Positions 27,159-36,342 of a stretch of 64,000 nt of DNA are shown piece by piece. The stretch lies in assembly GCF_003610355.1 (NCBI RefSeq), contig NZ_RAPY01000001.1, positions 2,596,500 to 2,660,499 on the forward strand. Direction: 5' to 3'. This stretch comes from Sphingobacterium detergens. GTDB lineage: Bacteria > Bacteroidota > Bacteroidia > Sphingobacteriales > Sphingobacteriaceae. Position 1 is the first letter of the stretch. Each line of letters opens with the position of its first letter. The translations under genes were made by a program, and so were the position numbers. The notes beneath the pieces are model-generated. The model saw only the letters and a list, made by a program, of their open reading frames with translations, made no database searches and was not told where the DNA came from.

Positions 27159-27716
27159 ATGTTGAAGGTCATTAAATCAGGAATGAAACTTGGACTTATC
27201 TTATTTTTGATCCAAAGTATATTGATTTGTATCGATGGGCTGCGTGACAAAAAGACCAAAGCGGCTATCGGTATTGTCCTCGGTAATAAAATCAACCCCG
27301 ACGGCAGTCCCTCGGAGAGACTGCAGGAACGTTTAAACAAAAGTATCCAACTATATAGGGCAGACCGGATTCAGATGATCCTTGTCAGTGGTGGTTTTGG
27401 AAAGGAAGGTTTTTGGGAAGGCGACAAAATGAAAGACTATCTGGTGCTGAACCATATTCCATCGCAGAAAATTATTGTGGACAACTATGGTAATGATACC
27501 GAAAAAACAGTGGTCAACAGTATCCGTATCATGGACAGTCTACACTATAAAAGTGCCATTTCCATCTCCCAATATTTCCATCAGACACGAACAAAAGCGC
27601 TCTTTCGAAAAAAGGGATTTGTCAATATCGAAAGTGCAAGTCCTATCTATTTTGAATGGCGTGATGGCTATTCCATCTTCCGGGAGTTTGTTGCCTACTA
27701 CAAAGAGGCCTTATAA
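27159..27716 (+). CDS. YdcF/SanA-type DUF218 protein
   Basis: A 185-residue DUF218 protein. The ATG at 27159 is preceded by AAAGGA, which decides it against a TTG four codons earlier. One N-terminal membrane helix (KLGLILFLIQSILICI) is followed by the DUF218 core: AAIGIVLGNKINPDGSPSERLQERLNKSIQLY, MILVSGGFG, KIIVDNYGNDTEKTVVNS and SISQYFHQTRTKALF. DUF218 members act at or near the envelope; E. coli SanA affects vancomycin sensitivity and ElyC affects lipid carrier supply, but the chemistry is unsettled. Single gene; 235 bases of AT-rich DNA precede it, including a weak AATCTTT/AAAGATT hairpin. Confidence 0.88.
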   Translation: MLKVIKSGMKLGLILFLIQSILICIDGLRDKKTKAAIGIVLGNKINPDGSPSERLQERLNKSIQLYRADRIQMILVSGGFGKEGFWEGDKMKDYLVLNHIPSQKIIVDNYGNDTEKTVVNSIRIMDSLHYKSAISISQYFHQTRTKALFRKKGFVNIESASPIYFEWRDGYSIFREFVAYYKEAL

Positions 27717-27867
27717 CGCTTATAAAAAGGAGCCGTTTGAATCCATTTATTGTATCTCATATTCGAGCGCATCTCCCAGCTGATAACCATCCACGAGCCA
27801 TTCAATCAAAAAGAAGTTTGTTTTATCGTCAAAGCAAATTATATTTACGACACACTAAACCAATCAA

Positions 27868-28653
27868 ATGAAAGAGAAATTTATTGACAGAAAAGACCAA
27901 CAGGCAAATAAAATATTTGAAAGACGAACATTAGCAAATGACTATCGGACCATTCTTCCACTGTTAAAACCCGGTTTAGCTATCCTCGATGTAGGTTGTG
28001 GTACAGGAACACTGACAAATGAAGCCGCATCACTTATCGCGGACGGAGCAGTGATCGGTTTGGACAACACCCAATCTTTTATTGATATAGGGAATCAACA
28101 ATACGGTGACAGCGCCAATCTTAGTCTAGTCTGTGATAATATTTTCACTTATGAGCCACCACATCAGTTTGATCTGATTATGACTGCAAGAACAGTGCAA
28201 TGGCTAAGTGATATTCCTGCGGCCTTACAACGGTTCAAATCCTGGTTGAAACCCGGAGGACAGCTTTCGATCCTGGATTATAACCATACCGCAATTGAAT
28301 GGAACCCAGCACCACCGTCCAGTATGCAGGAGTTTTATCATACATTTCTGAAATGGCGTGCCGATGCAGGTATGAACAACCGTGTCGCGGATGAAATCGC
28401 CACTTTACTCCAACAACAGGGATTTACAGCCATTGAGACAATAAACGCCGATCAGATCTACACCAAAGGCGACGATCATTTTCAGACCAATCTTGGAATC
28501 TGGATCAAAGTTGCCCAGTCGCAACAAATGGTAATAGAAGGATATATTACAGATGAACTGCGTTTAAAAGCCATTGAAGATTACAGCAACTGGATCGAAA
28601 CAGAAGCCCTATCAATGACCTTAAAAATGAACGACGTAAGAGCTAAAATTTAA
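27868..28653 (+). CDS. Class I SAM-dependent methyltransferase
   Basis: A 261-residue cytosolic methyltransferase with the Rossmann fold. Motif I is AILDVGCGTGTLTNEAA, the acidic residue after strand 2 is in GLDNTQSF, and motif IV is FDLIMTARTVQWLSD. It resembles trans-aconitate or malonyl-carrier-type methyltransferases in general shape, but the C-terminal half (DAGMNNRVADEIATLLQQQGF) does not point to a substrate. The next gene, a secreted alpha/beta hydrolase, starts 10 bases after the stop, so the two probably share a transcript. Confidence 0.85.
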   Translation: MKEKFIDRKDQQANKIFERRTLANDYRTILPLLKPGLAILDVGCGTGTLTNEAASLIADGAVIGLDNTQSFIDIGNQQYGDSANLSLVCDNIFTYEPPHQFDLIMTARTVQWLSDIPAALQRFKSWLKPGGQLSILDYNHTAIEWNPAPPSSMQEFYHTFLKWRADAGMNNRVADEIATLLQQQGFTAIETINADQIYTKGDDHFQTNLGIWIKVAQSQQMVIEGYITDELRLKAIEDYSNWIETEALSMTLKMNDVRAKI

Positions 28654-28663
28654 TAAATTCAAT

Positions 28664-29479
28664 ATGATCCGTATATACCCTATTTTCTTTTCTATTTCCC
28701 TGTTACTCTCCACGTTTGACCTGTTTGCACAATCGAAAGATACGACAATCAGTGTTGGTCAGCATAGTTTACATTTTAATATTACAGCTGGAAAAGGAAT
28801 TCCCATCATTTTTGAATCAGGAGCTGGAAACGATGCCTCTGTATGGCAGAAACTATTGGCTCCATTATCAGCTAGATTAGGTGCACCATTAATCACCTAC
28901 GATCGGGCGGGTTTCGGAAAAAGTGGTATAGATACCGTAAATGTCAATCTATCGACTGAAGTCGCTGATCTAAAAAGGGCGCTGAATAAATTGGGGTATA
29001 ACGAACAATATTTCTTTGTTGCACATTCTTTTGGGGGTAATTATACGCTGAAATTTGCCGATGAAAACAAGGGGCAAGTACTTGGTGCGGTGATGATAGA
29101 CATTGTCTCGCCTTATTTTATGACAATGGAGCGCGGAAAATCATTAAAGATAGAATATGCCGACCGACTTCAAGAGATCAAAAAAGAGAGCTTGGGATTC
29201 TATCATTTAACGATGAATTACGAGAATTCAACAGCTATTTTGCATGAAGTAGCGCCACATGCGACCATTCCAATGACAATTATTGGCTCAGGCATTAGCC
29301 CTTTTGAAGAACCCGATAGAAGTAAGTTTGTTGCCGCATTAAAAAAGTTTGCAGACGAAAAGGACAACAGAAAGTATATCTTGGAGCCGAACGCACAACA
29401 TCACATCTTTTACGATAATCCGGCTTTAGTGATCGAAGAAATCCAGTCATTATACAAAAAAACAACCTCAACAGAATAA
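28664..29479 (+). CDS. Secreted alpha/beta hydrolase
   Basis: A 271-residue alpha/beta hydrolase with a signal peptide (PIFFSISLLLSTFDLFAQ). The oxyanion region is IFESGAGNDASVW, the strand-turn ITYDRAGFGKSG is typical of the family, the nucleophile Ser lies in VAHSFGGNYTL, an Asp in AVMIDIVS or a later acid may complete the triad, and the His is in NAQHHIFYDNP. It probably cleaves an ester or amide in the periplasm. Substrate not identifiable. Same direction as and 10 bases after the methyltransferase. Confidence 0.86.
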   Translation: MIRIYPIFFSISLLLSTFDLFAQSKDTTISVGQHSLHFNITAGKGIPIIFESGAGNDASVWQKLLAPLSARLGAPLITYDRAGFGKSGIDTVNVNLSTEVADLKRALNKLGYNEQYFFVAHSFGGNYTLKFADENKGQVLGAVMIDIVSPYFMTMERGKSLKIEYADRLQEIKKESLGFYHLTMNYENSTAILHEVAPHATIPMTIIGSGISPFEEPDRSKFVAALKKFADEKDNRKYILEPNAQHHIFYDNPALVIEEIQSLYKKTTSTE

Positions 29480-29550
29480 TTTGATCTGTTTGGAAATAAA
29501 TTTATTTGTAGCTTAGTATTATTGTCAATGTCCAATCAACACAATATTTT

Positions 29551-30474
29551 ATGAACAATCAAGCGCAGAATGTTATCGATTCACCCAGCAACAATACCGT
29601 TTTCATGGTATGGAATTTTCAGGAAAATAAAGAGCTGAAACCGGTGTTTGAACGGATCTGTGCCCTGGTCGTCAATCTGAATAATTCGGCTCAGGTACGT
29701 TCTACTGGTATAAAAGCGAGTATTGTCATGGGGATCAGTTATCATGCCTGGAAAAAATTGGCACTACAAGAGCCATTACCTAAAGAATTGGTTCCTTTTG
29801 AGCCCATCGTAGGTCAAAAACATGTCGCTGTCGCTACCCCGGGTGATCTCCATTTTCATATTCGCGCTGAAGAGCAAAGCTATTGTATTGACATGGCAGC
29901 CGAAATTTCCGATGTACTGGCAGCAGTTGCTGACTGCAAGGAAGAAATCCACGGCTTTCGTTATTGGGATGGAAGAAGCATTCTAGGTTTTGTCGACGGC
30001 ACCGAAAACCCGACAGGTGAAGACCGTGCTTTCTTTGGTATTATTGGAGATGAAGATCAAGCCTATCAAGGTGGCAGCTATCTTTTTATTCAAAAATACA
30101 TTCACGACATGAACAGCTGGCGGGCCTTACCGGTATCCGAACAGGAAAAAGTTATTGGCCGAAGTAAAACCAATGATATTGAAATGTCGGATGACGTAAA
30201 ACCGGCCAATTCGCATTCGGCCTTAGCCAATGTAGGCGATGATCTCAAAATCGTTAGGGACAATATGCCTTTTGGTAATATCGCCAATAATCAAATGGGC
30301 ACCTATTTTATTGCTTATGCCAGTAGATTTAGCACCGTGATACAAATGCTAAAACGAATGTTTATAGGTGAACCAGATGGTAATTATGACCGTATTCTGG
30401 ACTTTAGTACAGCTCAGAGTGGCACATTATATTTCTGCCCTTCTATTGATATGCTGAAAGATTTTGCCGGATAG
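29551..30474 (+). CDS. Dye-decolourising (DyP-type) heme peroxidase
   Basis: A 307-residue DyP peroxidase of the YfeX-like cytosolic type (no Tat or Sec signal). The distal heme motif GFVDGTENP (GxxDG) carries the catalytic Asp, the proximal heme ligand is the His in PANSHSALANV, and the distal Arg is expected in the KIVRDNMPFG or YASRFS segment. Members use peroxide to oxidise dyes, phenols or porphyrin-like compounds. Followed after 51 bases by a DUF4180 gene in the same direction. Confidence 0.93.
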   Translation: MNNQAQNVIDSPSNNTVFMVWNFQENKELKPVFERICALVVNLNNSAQVRSTGIKASIVMGISYHAWKKLALQEPLPKELVPFEPIVGQKHVAVATPGDLHFHIRAEEQSYCIDMAAEISDVLAAVADCKEEIHGFRYWDGRSILGFVDGTENPTGEDRAFFGIIGDEDQAYQGGSYLFIQKYIHDMNSWRALPVSEQEKVIGRSKTNDIEMSDDVKPANSHSALANVGDDLKIVRDNMPFGNIANNQMGTYFIAYASRFSTVIQMLKRMFIGEPDGNYDRILDFSTAQSGTLYFCPSIDMLKDFAG

Positions 30475-30525
30475 AGCAATCTTTAGGGCTTAAAGACAAT
30501 CATTACCACTCAATATATTACGACT

Positions 30526-30888
30526 ATGCAAATCGACGTTATCCAAGTAAACGATAGAAATATCGCTGAAGTAAAAGACACTGCTATCCTCATCAACAAT
30601 CTCGATGATGGTTTACAGATCATGGTAGACTGTGGCGCACAGGAAGCATACAAAGCAATCTTATACCAAGAAAATATTTCGGCTGATTTTTTTGAACTTA
30701 AAACGAAGTTGGCGGGGGAAATTCTTCAAAAATATACGCAGTACGATTTTGACGTTGCTATTGTTGGTGACTTTTCCATCTATAATAGCAAAAGTCTGAA
30801 TGATTTTATTTACGAAAGTAATAAAGGCCGTAAGATCAACTTTGTTGCTACGCGGGATGAGGCCATTACTAGACTATCAAAGGGTTAA
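30526..30888 (+). CDS. DUF4180 protein
   Basis: A 120-residue protein of the DUF4180 family, recognised from ADTAILINNLDDGLQIMVD-like spacing (KDTAILINNLDDGLQIMVD), the Phe-Phe-Glu-Leu-Lys helix and NFVATRDEAITRL at the end. Cytosolic; function unknown in the literature known to me. It follows the DyP peroxidase and precedes a bidirectional terminator. Confidence 0.8.
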   Translation: MQIDVIQVNDRNIAEVKDTAILINNLDDGLQIMVDCGAQEAYKAILYQENISADFFELKTKLAGEILQKYTQYDFDVAIVGDFSIYNSKSLNDFIYESNKGRKINFVATRDEAITRLSKG

Positions 30889-30934
30889 CGGTACAGCTCG
30901 ATCCATTCAAGGCGGCCAGTCAACCTCCTTTCAT

Positions 30935-30972
30935 AAAAAATAAGCGGCTAATAAAATAACCGCTTATTTTTT
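30935..30972. terminator. Bidirectional terminator overlapping the VOC stop codon
   Basis: AAAAAATAAGCGG (30935-30947) pairs perfectly with CCGCTTATTTTTT (30960-30972) over a 12-base loop. T-runs occur on both strands. The right arm contains the first two bases of the stop codon of the minus-strand VOC gene, so the hairpin serves both convergent units. Confidence 0.88.
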
Positions 30973-31420
30973 ATTCCTGCTGCAACCAACCCTCGTAGGA
31001 CATTACCCCCAGTTCTGGCCTCCCCTCGCCTTCCAATAGGGCAATAAATTCCAATTGATTTCCATCTGGATCGTTAAAATAAATTGCCAATGCCGGCATC
31101 CAGGCAAATACCATTGGTTTTTCTACACCATCTTTCAAAAAATTGTAAGGCTGCAAATCCCTTTCTTTGAGATAGTCTACTGCGTAATTCAAGATATCTT
31201 CTTTACTGGCTCTAAAAGCAAAATGCCGCGGTTGAAAATTTGCTTCCTCCTGCCAGAGTCCCAGCATATATTCCTTACCTGTACCGACCCACAAAAAGAC
31301 GATAGGTCGATTGGGATCACGATGTGCAATCCGCAGACCAAGCACCTTCGTATAAAAATTGACAGACTCCTCCAGATTACGTACCTGGATATGCGTTTCA
31401 TATAATCCTGTTATCTTCAT
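30971..31420 (-). CDS. VOC-superfamily (glyoxalase/dioxygenase-like) protein
   Basis: A 149-residue protein with two beta-alpha-beta-beta-beta halves. The ATG at 31418-31420 gives MKITGLYETHIQVRNLEES; an ATG 11 codons upstream is open but atypical. Possible metal ligands are the His in YETHIQV, a His in QPRHFAF and the Glu in DGNQLEFIAL. The group includes glyoxalase I, fosfomycin and bleomycin resistance proteins and ring-cleaving dioxygenases; no closer assignment is possible. Its stop is inside the terminator shared with the DUF4180 gene. Confidence 0.85.
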   Translation of the reverse strand: MKITGLYETHIQVRNLEESVNFYTKVLGLRIAHRDPNRPIVFLWVGTGKEYMLGLWQEEANFQPRHFAFRASKEDILNYAVDYLKERDLQPYNFLKDGVEKPMVFAWMPALAIYFNDPDGNQLEFIALLEGEGRPELGVMSYEGWLQQE

Positions 31421-31632
31421 TGTTTCAATAGTTAAATGTGATCCGGTTTCCATACATCATTCCAAACTTTTGTTGGTATGAACCGATGTATTTATTCCTC
31501 TATGACAATTTAAGTTAAATTCCGATCTCCCAATTGGCAAAATCAGAAATAAGACAGAAAAATGATTATTTGAAGTCCAACTTTTGATTTAATAGAAAAA
31601 CAACCTTATCTTGTGTAGAAGACACATTAGCC

Positions 31633-32124
31633 ATGTACAACACACTAGAATTAAAAAAATACACAGCCGAAGATTTCGCTCTTTTTAGAGAACTTACCAA
31701 AGACGATGAGATCATGAAATATATTTCAGGCAAGGGATTGACAGCTGAGCAGGCCGAGAAAAAATTCGCTTCAATTCTCGAAATCAATACAGATCCATTA
31801 TTGGGCTATTTTATGGTGATAGATTCCGATAGCCAATTATTTTTGGGCGACTGCAAATTGGTCAACTATAAAAAAGATCCAACCGTATTTGAAATCGGTT
31901 ATTTGCTTAAAAAGGAGTTTTGGCGTAAAGGTCTCGGTACCAAAATCTGTGAATCTCTGCTGGCCATGGCCAAAAGCATCGACGCCAATAAGGATGTGAT
32001 CGGCATCATTGACCCCGATAATGCTGCCTCCAGACAATTACTGACAAAGTTTGGGTTCCAAAGCTACTTTGTTGGTATCGAAGATGAGGTTGCTACAGAA
32101 AAGCTTATTTTAAAACGCACATAA
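31633..32124 (+). CDS. GNAT-family N-acetyltransferase (RimJ-like)
   Basis: A 163-residue acetyltransferase. The RimJ/RimL-type pattern is clear: LELKKYTAEDFALFRELTKD at the start, FEIGYLLKKEFWRKGLGTKICESLL containing the acetyl-CoA loop, and IIDPDNAASRQLLTKFGFQ. Such enzymes acetylate protein N-termini or small molecules. A near-consensus -7 box (TATCTTGT) lies just upstream. The AraC gene follows 52 bases later in the same direction. Confidence 0.87.
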   Translation: MYNTLELKKYTAEDFALFRELTKDDEIMKYISGKGLTAEQAEKKFASILEINTDPLLGYFMVIDSDSQLFLGDCKLVNYKKDPTVFEIGYLLKKEFWRKGLGTKICESLLAMAKSIDANKDVIGIIDPDNAASRQLLTKFGFQSYFVGIEDEVATEKLILKRT

Positions 32125-32176
32125 CCTATTTTATCCAACCGAAAGAATAGGATCTATTGCACATGACAATCCCCCT

Positions 32177-33073
32177 ATGAAGTTTAGTATCAAGATCAAT
32201 CCAAATACACACGACAGCCTACAAGACACTTTATCTTTCTTTGGTGTAGATTGCAATCGCCCTTACTACATCTCATCTGGCAATCCCCTTTTCGAATACC
32301 CCAGAAATTCCTTCCGTATTGATTTTTACGCCATTTGCATTTGCACGGCCGGAACGATTACAGTAGAAATTGATAATCAAGAATATACACTAGCACAGCA
32401 TAGCCTACTTGTTTCAGCACCTTCCACCATCATCAAATTTACAGCGGTCAGCAAGGATTTCAGAATGAAACTACTTTTCTTTGACAAGTTGTTTCTACTT
32501 AAAAACATTGCCAACCCATTTTTTATAGAAAAACTGGGACTATTCAACAATGCGACATTCGCAATTATACCCGAGGCAGAAAAACTCGCCGGAAAATTAT
32601 TAAGGCTCCTAGAATATTTAAGAGAGGTAACCCTCAGGGCGACACGTTTTACCCCCGACATTATTCGCACCATTATATTTAACCTGCTGCTAGAAATAGC
32701 CGATGTGCTCGCCGTGGAGGACCAACATGCAGTTGAAACAATTCAGGAGGCCAATAGCCTCTACTTTAAGTTTACGGATCTGGTACAGCAACACTGCAGC
32801 CAATCCAAAGATGTGAAATATTACGCCGATCGGTTATTTATTTCAAACAAATACCTGATTAGTATTGTTAAGAAGGCATCTGGAAAGACGCCACATGAAA
32901 TCATAGACGAAAATTTGCTCAAAGAAGCGTATGCCCTACTCGGAAATCCGGAGAAGACCATTTCCGACATCGCCTACGCCATAGGCTTCAATTCGATCTC
33001 TGCATTTGGCCGTTTTTTCAAAAAGTACTCCATGTTATCGCCTTCTGAATATCGAAAAAGACAAAATATGTAA
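32177..33073 (+). CDS. AraC-family transcriptional regulator
   Basis: A 298-residue regulator. The N-terminal half is a cupin-like sensor (FYAICICTAGTITVEIDNQEY, TLAQHSLLVSAPSTIIKF) and the C-terminal 100 residues are the double helix-turn-helix (VKYYADRLFISNKYLISIVKKASGKTPHEIIDE, ISDIAYAIGFNSISAFGRFFKKYSMLSPSEYRKR). It ends 96 bases before the oleate hydratase ATG and is the natural candidate to control it, perhaps in response to a fatty acid. This link is inferred from position only. Confidence 0.9.
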   Translation: MKFSIKINPNTHDSLQDTLSFFGVDCNRPYYISSGNPLFEYPRNSFRIDFYAICICTAGTITVEIDNQEYTLAQHSLLVSAPSTIIKFTAVSKDFRMKLLFFDKLFLLKNIANPFFIEKLGLFNNATFAIIPEAEKLAGKLLRLLEYLREVTLRATRFTPDIIRTIIFNLLLEIADVLAVEDQHAVETIQEANSLYFKFTDLVQQHCSQSKDVKYYADRLFISNKYLISIVKKASGKTPHEIIDENLLKEAYALLGNPEKTISDIAYAIGFNSISAFGRFFKKYSMLSPSEYRKRQNM

Positions 33074-33169
33074 AAAAAGGAAATTCGGTAGAACAATAGC
33101 GAATTTGAGGGCATAAATGATCTAAGGAGTATGGCTAACTTTACTCAAGAATTAAAAACAATAAGAATC

Positions 33170-35110
33170 ATGAAAGAAATCACCTCAAAATTCGACAAAG
33201 TATTAAATGCATCTGCTGAATATGGAAATGTAAATCATGAACCGGATTCAAGCACAGAACAACAACGTAACACGCCTAAAAAGGCAATGCCTTTTTCAGA
33301 TCAGATAGGAAATTACCAACGCAATAAAGGTATACCGAACAAATCCTACAAAGACAGCAAAATCTATATTGTCGGTAGCGGGATTGCGGGTATGTCTGCG
33401 GCATACTATTTCATCCGTGATGGACATGTCCCTGCGGAAAATATCACCTTCCTGGAGCAGTTACATATCGAAGGCGGATCCCTGGATGGTGCCGGCAATG
33501 CCAAGGATGGTTATGTCATCCGTGGTGGACGTGAAATGGACATGACTTACGAAAATCTATGGGATATGTTTCAGGATATTCCAGCATTGGAAATGCCAGC
33601 TCCCTACAGTGTACTTGACGAATATAGATTGATCAACGACAACGATTCCAACTATTCAAAAGCAAGACTTATCCATAATCTTGGTGAAATCAAAGATTTT
33701 AGCAAATTTGGGTTGGCCAAAAAAGATCAACTTGCAATTATCAAACTCCTGCTGAAAAAGAAAGAAGAATTGGATGACCTGACAATTGAAGATTATTTCA
33801 GCGAATCTTTCCTGAGCAGTAATTTCTGGACCTTTTGGCGGACCATGTTTGCTTTTGAAAACTGGCATAGCTTATTGGAATTGAAACTGTACATGCATCG
33901 CTTCCTTCATGCAATTGATGGATTAAACGACCTTTCTTCCCTTGTATTTCCTAAATACAATCAATACGATACCTTTGTCACCCCATTACGCAAGGTGTTA
34001 CAAGATAAAGGTGTTAAGATCCAGTTTAATGTACTGGTCAAAGATCTTGACATACAAAACAACACCGAAGGAAAAACCGTTGCGGGTATCATTACCGAAC
34101 AAGATGGTCAGGAAGTACGTATCCCACTAGGTCCAAATGACTTTGTCATTGTCACGACCGGTTCAATGACCGAAGACACCTTCTATGGTGATAATACCAA
34201 AGCACCAATCATCGGTATAGACAACAGTACCAGTGGACAGAGTGCCGGCTGGAAACTCTGGAAAAATTTGGCTGCTAAATCAGCTATTTTTGGTAAACCC
34301 GAAAAATTCTGCAGCAACATTGAAAAGTCAGCCTGGGAATCTGCTACCCTGACCTGTAAACCCTCGGCTTTGATAGAAAAATTAAAGGGCTATTCGGTCA
34401 ATGATCCCTATTCAGGAAAAACAGTCACCGGCGGTATTATTACAATTACAGACTCCAACTGGTTGATGAGCTTTACCTGTAACAGACAGCCACACTTCCC
34501 TGGCCAGCCCGACGATGTCCTTGTACTTTGGGTTTATGCCCTATTTATGGACAAACAAGGAAATTATATTAAAAAGACTATGCCTGAATGTACCGGAGAT
34601 GAAATTTTGGCCGAACTATGTCATCATCTGGGAATCATTGATCAATTGGATGATGTCATCAAAAATACCATCGTTCGCACGACATTTATGCCCTATATCA
34701 CATCGATGTTTATGCCTCGTGCTAAAGGCGATCGCCCAAGAGTCGTTCCAAATGGCTGTAAAAATCTAGGTCTCGTTGGACAGTTCGTCGAAACCAACAA
34801 CGATGTCGTATTTACCATGGAAAGCTCTGTCAGAACTGCACGTATAGCTGTATATGAGCTCTTGAATCTCAACAAGCAAGTGCCTGATATCAATCCTTTA
34901 CAATATGATATCCGTCATTTGTTGAAAGCCGCACGGACACTCAATGATGATAAGCCGTTCATCGGCGAAGGACTATTGCGTAAAATCCTGAAAGGATCTT
35001 ATTTTGAACATATTCTTCCGGGAGGAGATGAAGAAAATGAAGATCATGAATCATTTTTGGCCGAGCAGTTCGGTAAATTCAGAGATTGGTTAAAAGGAAT
35101 TAAGGGTTAA
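33170..35110 (+). CDS. ohyA: Oleate hydratase
   Basis: A 646-residue FAD enzyme that adds water to the cis-9 double bond of oleate to give 10-hydroxystearate. I chose the ATG at 33170 over that at 33131: it gives [18 protein letters not shown], the start and exact length of the Elizabethkingia meningoseptica enzyme. The FAD motif is [14 protein letters not shown] (residues 68-81); the catalytic Glu122 ([11 protein letters not shown]) and Tyr241 (LKLYMHRF) sit at the same numbers as in that enzyme. AAGGAG at 33124-33129 is too close to the upstream ATG to favour it. The protein is remarkably conserved with the Flavobacteriales enzyme. Role: detoxifying unsaturated fatty acids. Ends at a strong terminator. 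Confidence 0.96.
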   Translation: MKEITSKFDKVLNASAEYGNVNHEPDSSTEQQRNTPKKAMPFSDQIGNYQRNKGIPNKSYKDSKIYIVGSGIAGMSAAYYFIRDGHVPAENITFLEQLHIEGGSLDGAGNAKDGYVIRGGREMDMTYENLWDMFQDIPALEMPAPYSVLDEYRLINDNDSNYSKARLIHNLGEIKDFSKFGLAKKDQLAIIKLLLKKKEELDDLTIEDYFSESFLSSNFWTFWRTMFAFENWHSLLELKLYMHRFLHAIDGLNDLSSLVFPKYNQYDTFVTPLRKVLQDKGVKIQFNVLVKDLDIQNNTEGKTVAGIITEQDGQEVRIPLGPNDFVIVTTGSMTEDTFYGDNTKAPIIGIDNSTSGQSAGWKLWKNLAAKSAIFGKPEKFCSNIEKSAWESATLTCKPSALIEKLKGYSVNDPYSGKTVTGGIITITDSNWLMSFTCNRQPHFPGQPDDVLVLWVYALFMDKQGNYIKKTMPECTGDEILAELCHHLGIIDQLDDVIKNTIVRTTFMPYITSMFMPRAKGDRPRVVPNGCKNLGLVGQFVETNNDVVFTMESSVRTARIAVYELLNLNKQVPDINPLQYDIRHLLKAARTLNDDKPFIGEGLLRKILKGSYFEHILPGGDEENEDHESFLAEQFGKFRDWLKGIKG

Positions 35111-35128
35111 TTCTAATCCCCACGCCAA

Positions 35129-35161
35129 ATCGCCTATGTCTTTAGAAAAGACATAGGCGAT
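35129..35161 (+). terminator. Terminator after ohyA
   Basis: A perfect 15-bp stem (35129-35143 with 35147-35161) with a three-base loop is followed by TTTATTTTC. It lies 18 bases after the oleate hydratase stop. Confidence 0.88.
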
Positions 35162-35184
35162 TTTATTTTCAATCCGCAGACATG

Positions 35185-36306
35185 CTAATTCGCATATACT
35201 GCATTTAGCCAGCCAAAAACAGATTTGTTTTGGGCACTTGGATTCATGGGCTTAGGCAGTTTAAGTACAGCAAGCAGCGCGTCAAATGCATCCGCAATCA
35301 ATAGATCATCACGATTGCTAAATAAAGTGATAACAAGGTCTTTCTGCTGATCTAAATAAACAATATTATGGAAGCCCGTTGATTCTCCCGAATGGAAGAA
35401 CAGCCTATTTCCCTCCAAAGGATAGATAAACCAGCCTAAATTGTAGGAAACACCATCTTTTACCGGAAGGCGTTCTGTTTCCAGAAAATCCTGTATAACA
35501 GCTTCGGGAAAACGCTTGTGAAGCAAATAATTGGCCCATTGATGGTACTCCAAAGCCGATAGATAAACTCCGCCATCACCTTGAGTCGCACTGGTCACAC
35601 TCTGATCGGCAAAAACAAAGGTATCCCCCTTAGGATGATAACCGAAAGCCCGGTTGGGGATATTTGAATCAACAGTATAAACGATTCCATCACGGATACC
35701 ATTCGGCAGAAACAAATGCTTTTTTACAAATGCCGCAAAAGACTCCTTTGCCACCTTTTCCACAATCAAAGCCAACAGGCAATAGCCCGTATTGCTGTAC
35801 CTGAATTGACTCCCCGAGGGAAAATAAACAGTATCGGTCTGCCGGATATAATCCAGCACATCTTTATCCGAAACCTGTGCTGTTCGATCACTTGGTATCA
35901 ATGCCTCATAATCCATTATTCCCGAACGGTGTTGGAGTAATTGAGCGACGGTAATACCCTGCAAAGCCAAGGGCAAATCGTCAAAGAAAAGTCCCAATTG
36001 ATTCGTTGATTTTAGCTTTCCCTGAGCAAATAAACTGCAAATAGCTTGCGCTGTCACCTGCTTACTGACAGAGGCCATCCGAAAATGGGTCTTTTCTGTG
36101 ATCTTTTGTTTCGTTTTTAGATCCGCTATTCCGACTGCATAGTGGTAACGGATCTGTCCATGCTGACTAATCGCAACAGCTATCCCAGGTTCATTTTCCT
36201 TAGAATAATAGCTGGAAAGCGTTTTATCTAATAAAGATTTCTCCATATTTTGTCCCGTCGCATAGCTAGTTACACACATAAAAAATAAAACGAGTTTTAG
36301 GTACAT
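35185..36306 (-). CDS. Serine hydrolase of the beta-lactamase/D-alanyl carboxypeptidase fold
   Basis: A 373-residue exported protein of the class C beta-lactamase superfamily. The ATG at 36304-36306 starts a proper signal peptide (YLKLVLFFMCVTSYATGQ); an ATG six codons upstream is also open. The three active-site motifs are present: SxxK as SVSKQVTAQ, YxN as YSNTGYCLL and HxG as HSGESTGFH. Members are esterases, peptidases or peptidoglycan-acting enzymes; antibiotic hydrolysis cannot be assumed. It is 19 bases ahead of nothing on its own strand: the LytTR gene at 36343 lies upstream in the same direction, 36 bases away, so it could be transcribed after it. Confidence 0.88.
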   Translation of the reverse strand: MYLKLVLFFMCVTSYATGQNMEKSLLDKTLSSYYSKENEPGIAVAISQHGQIRYHYAVGIADLKTKQKITEKTHFRMASVSKQVTAQAICSLFAQGKLKSTNQLGLFFDDLPLALQGITVAQLLQHRSGIMDYEALIPSDRTAQVSDKDVLDYIRQTDTVYFPSGSQFRYSNTGYCLLALIVEKVAKESFAAFVKKHLFLPNGIRDGIVYTVDSNIPNRAFGYHPKGDTFVFADQSVTSATQGDGGVYLSALEYHQWANYLLHKRFPEAVIQDFLETERLPVKDGVSYNLGWFIYPLEGNRLFFHSGESTGFHNIVYLDQQKDLVITLFSNRDDLLIADAFDALLAVLKLPKPMNPSAQNKSVFGWLNAVYAN

Positions 36307-36342
36307 GATACTATAGTGCTGCATTGCTTTTATTTTTGTGTA

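Noticed and set aside
33131..33169. Upstream ATG for oleate hydratase
   Set aside because: AAGGAG is only one base from that ATG and the extra 13 residues are absent from the Elizabethkingia enzyme; the next ATG gives the exact family length.
35185..36306. Antibiotic-destroying beta-lactamase
   Set aside because: The SxxK, YxN and HxG motifs are shared by many esterases and peptidases, and nothing specific to antibiotic hydrolysis can be seen.
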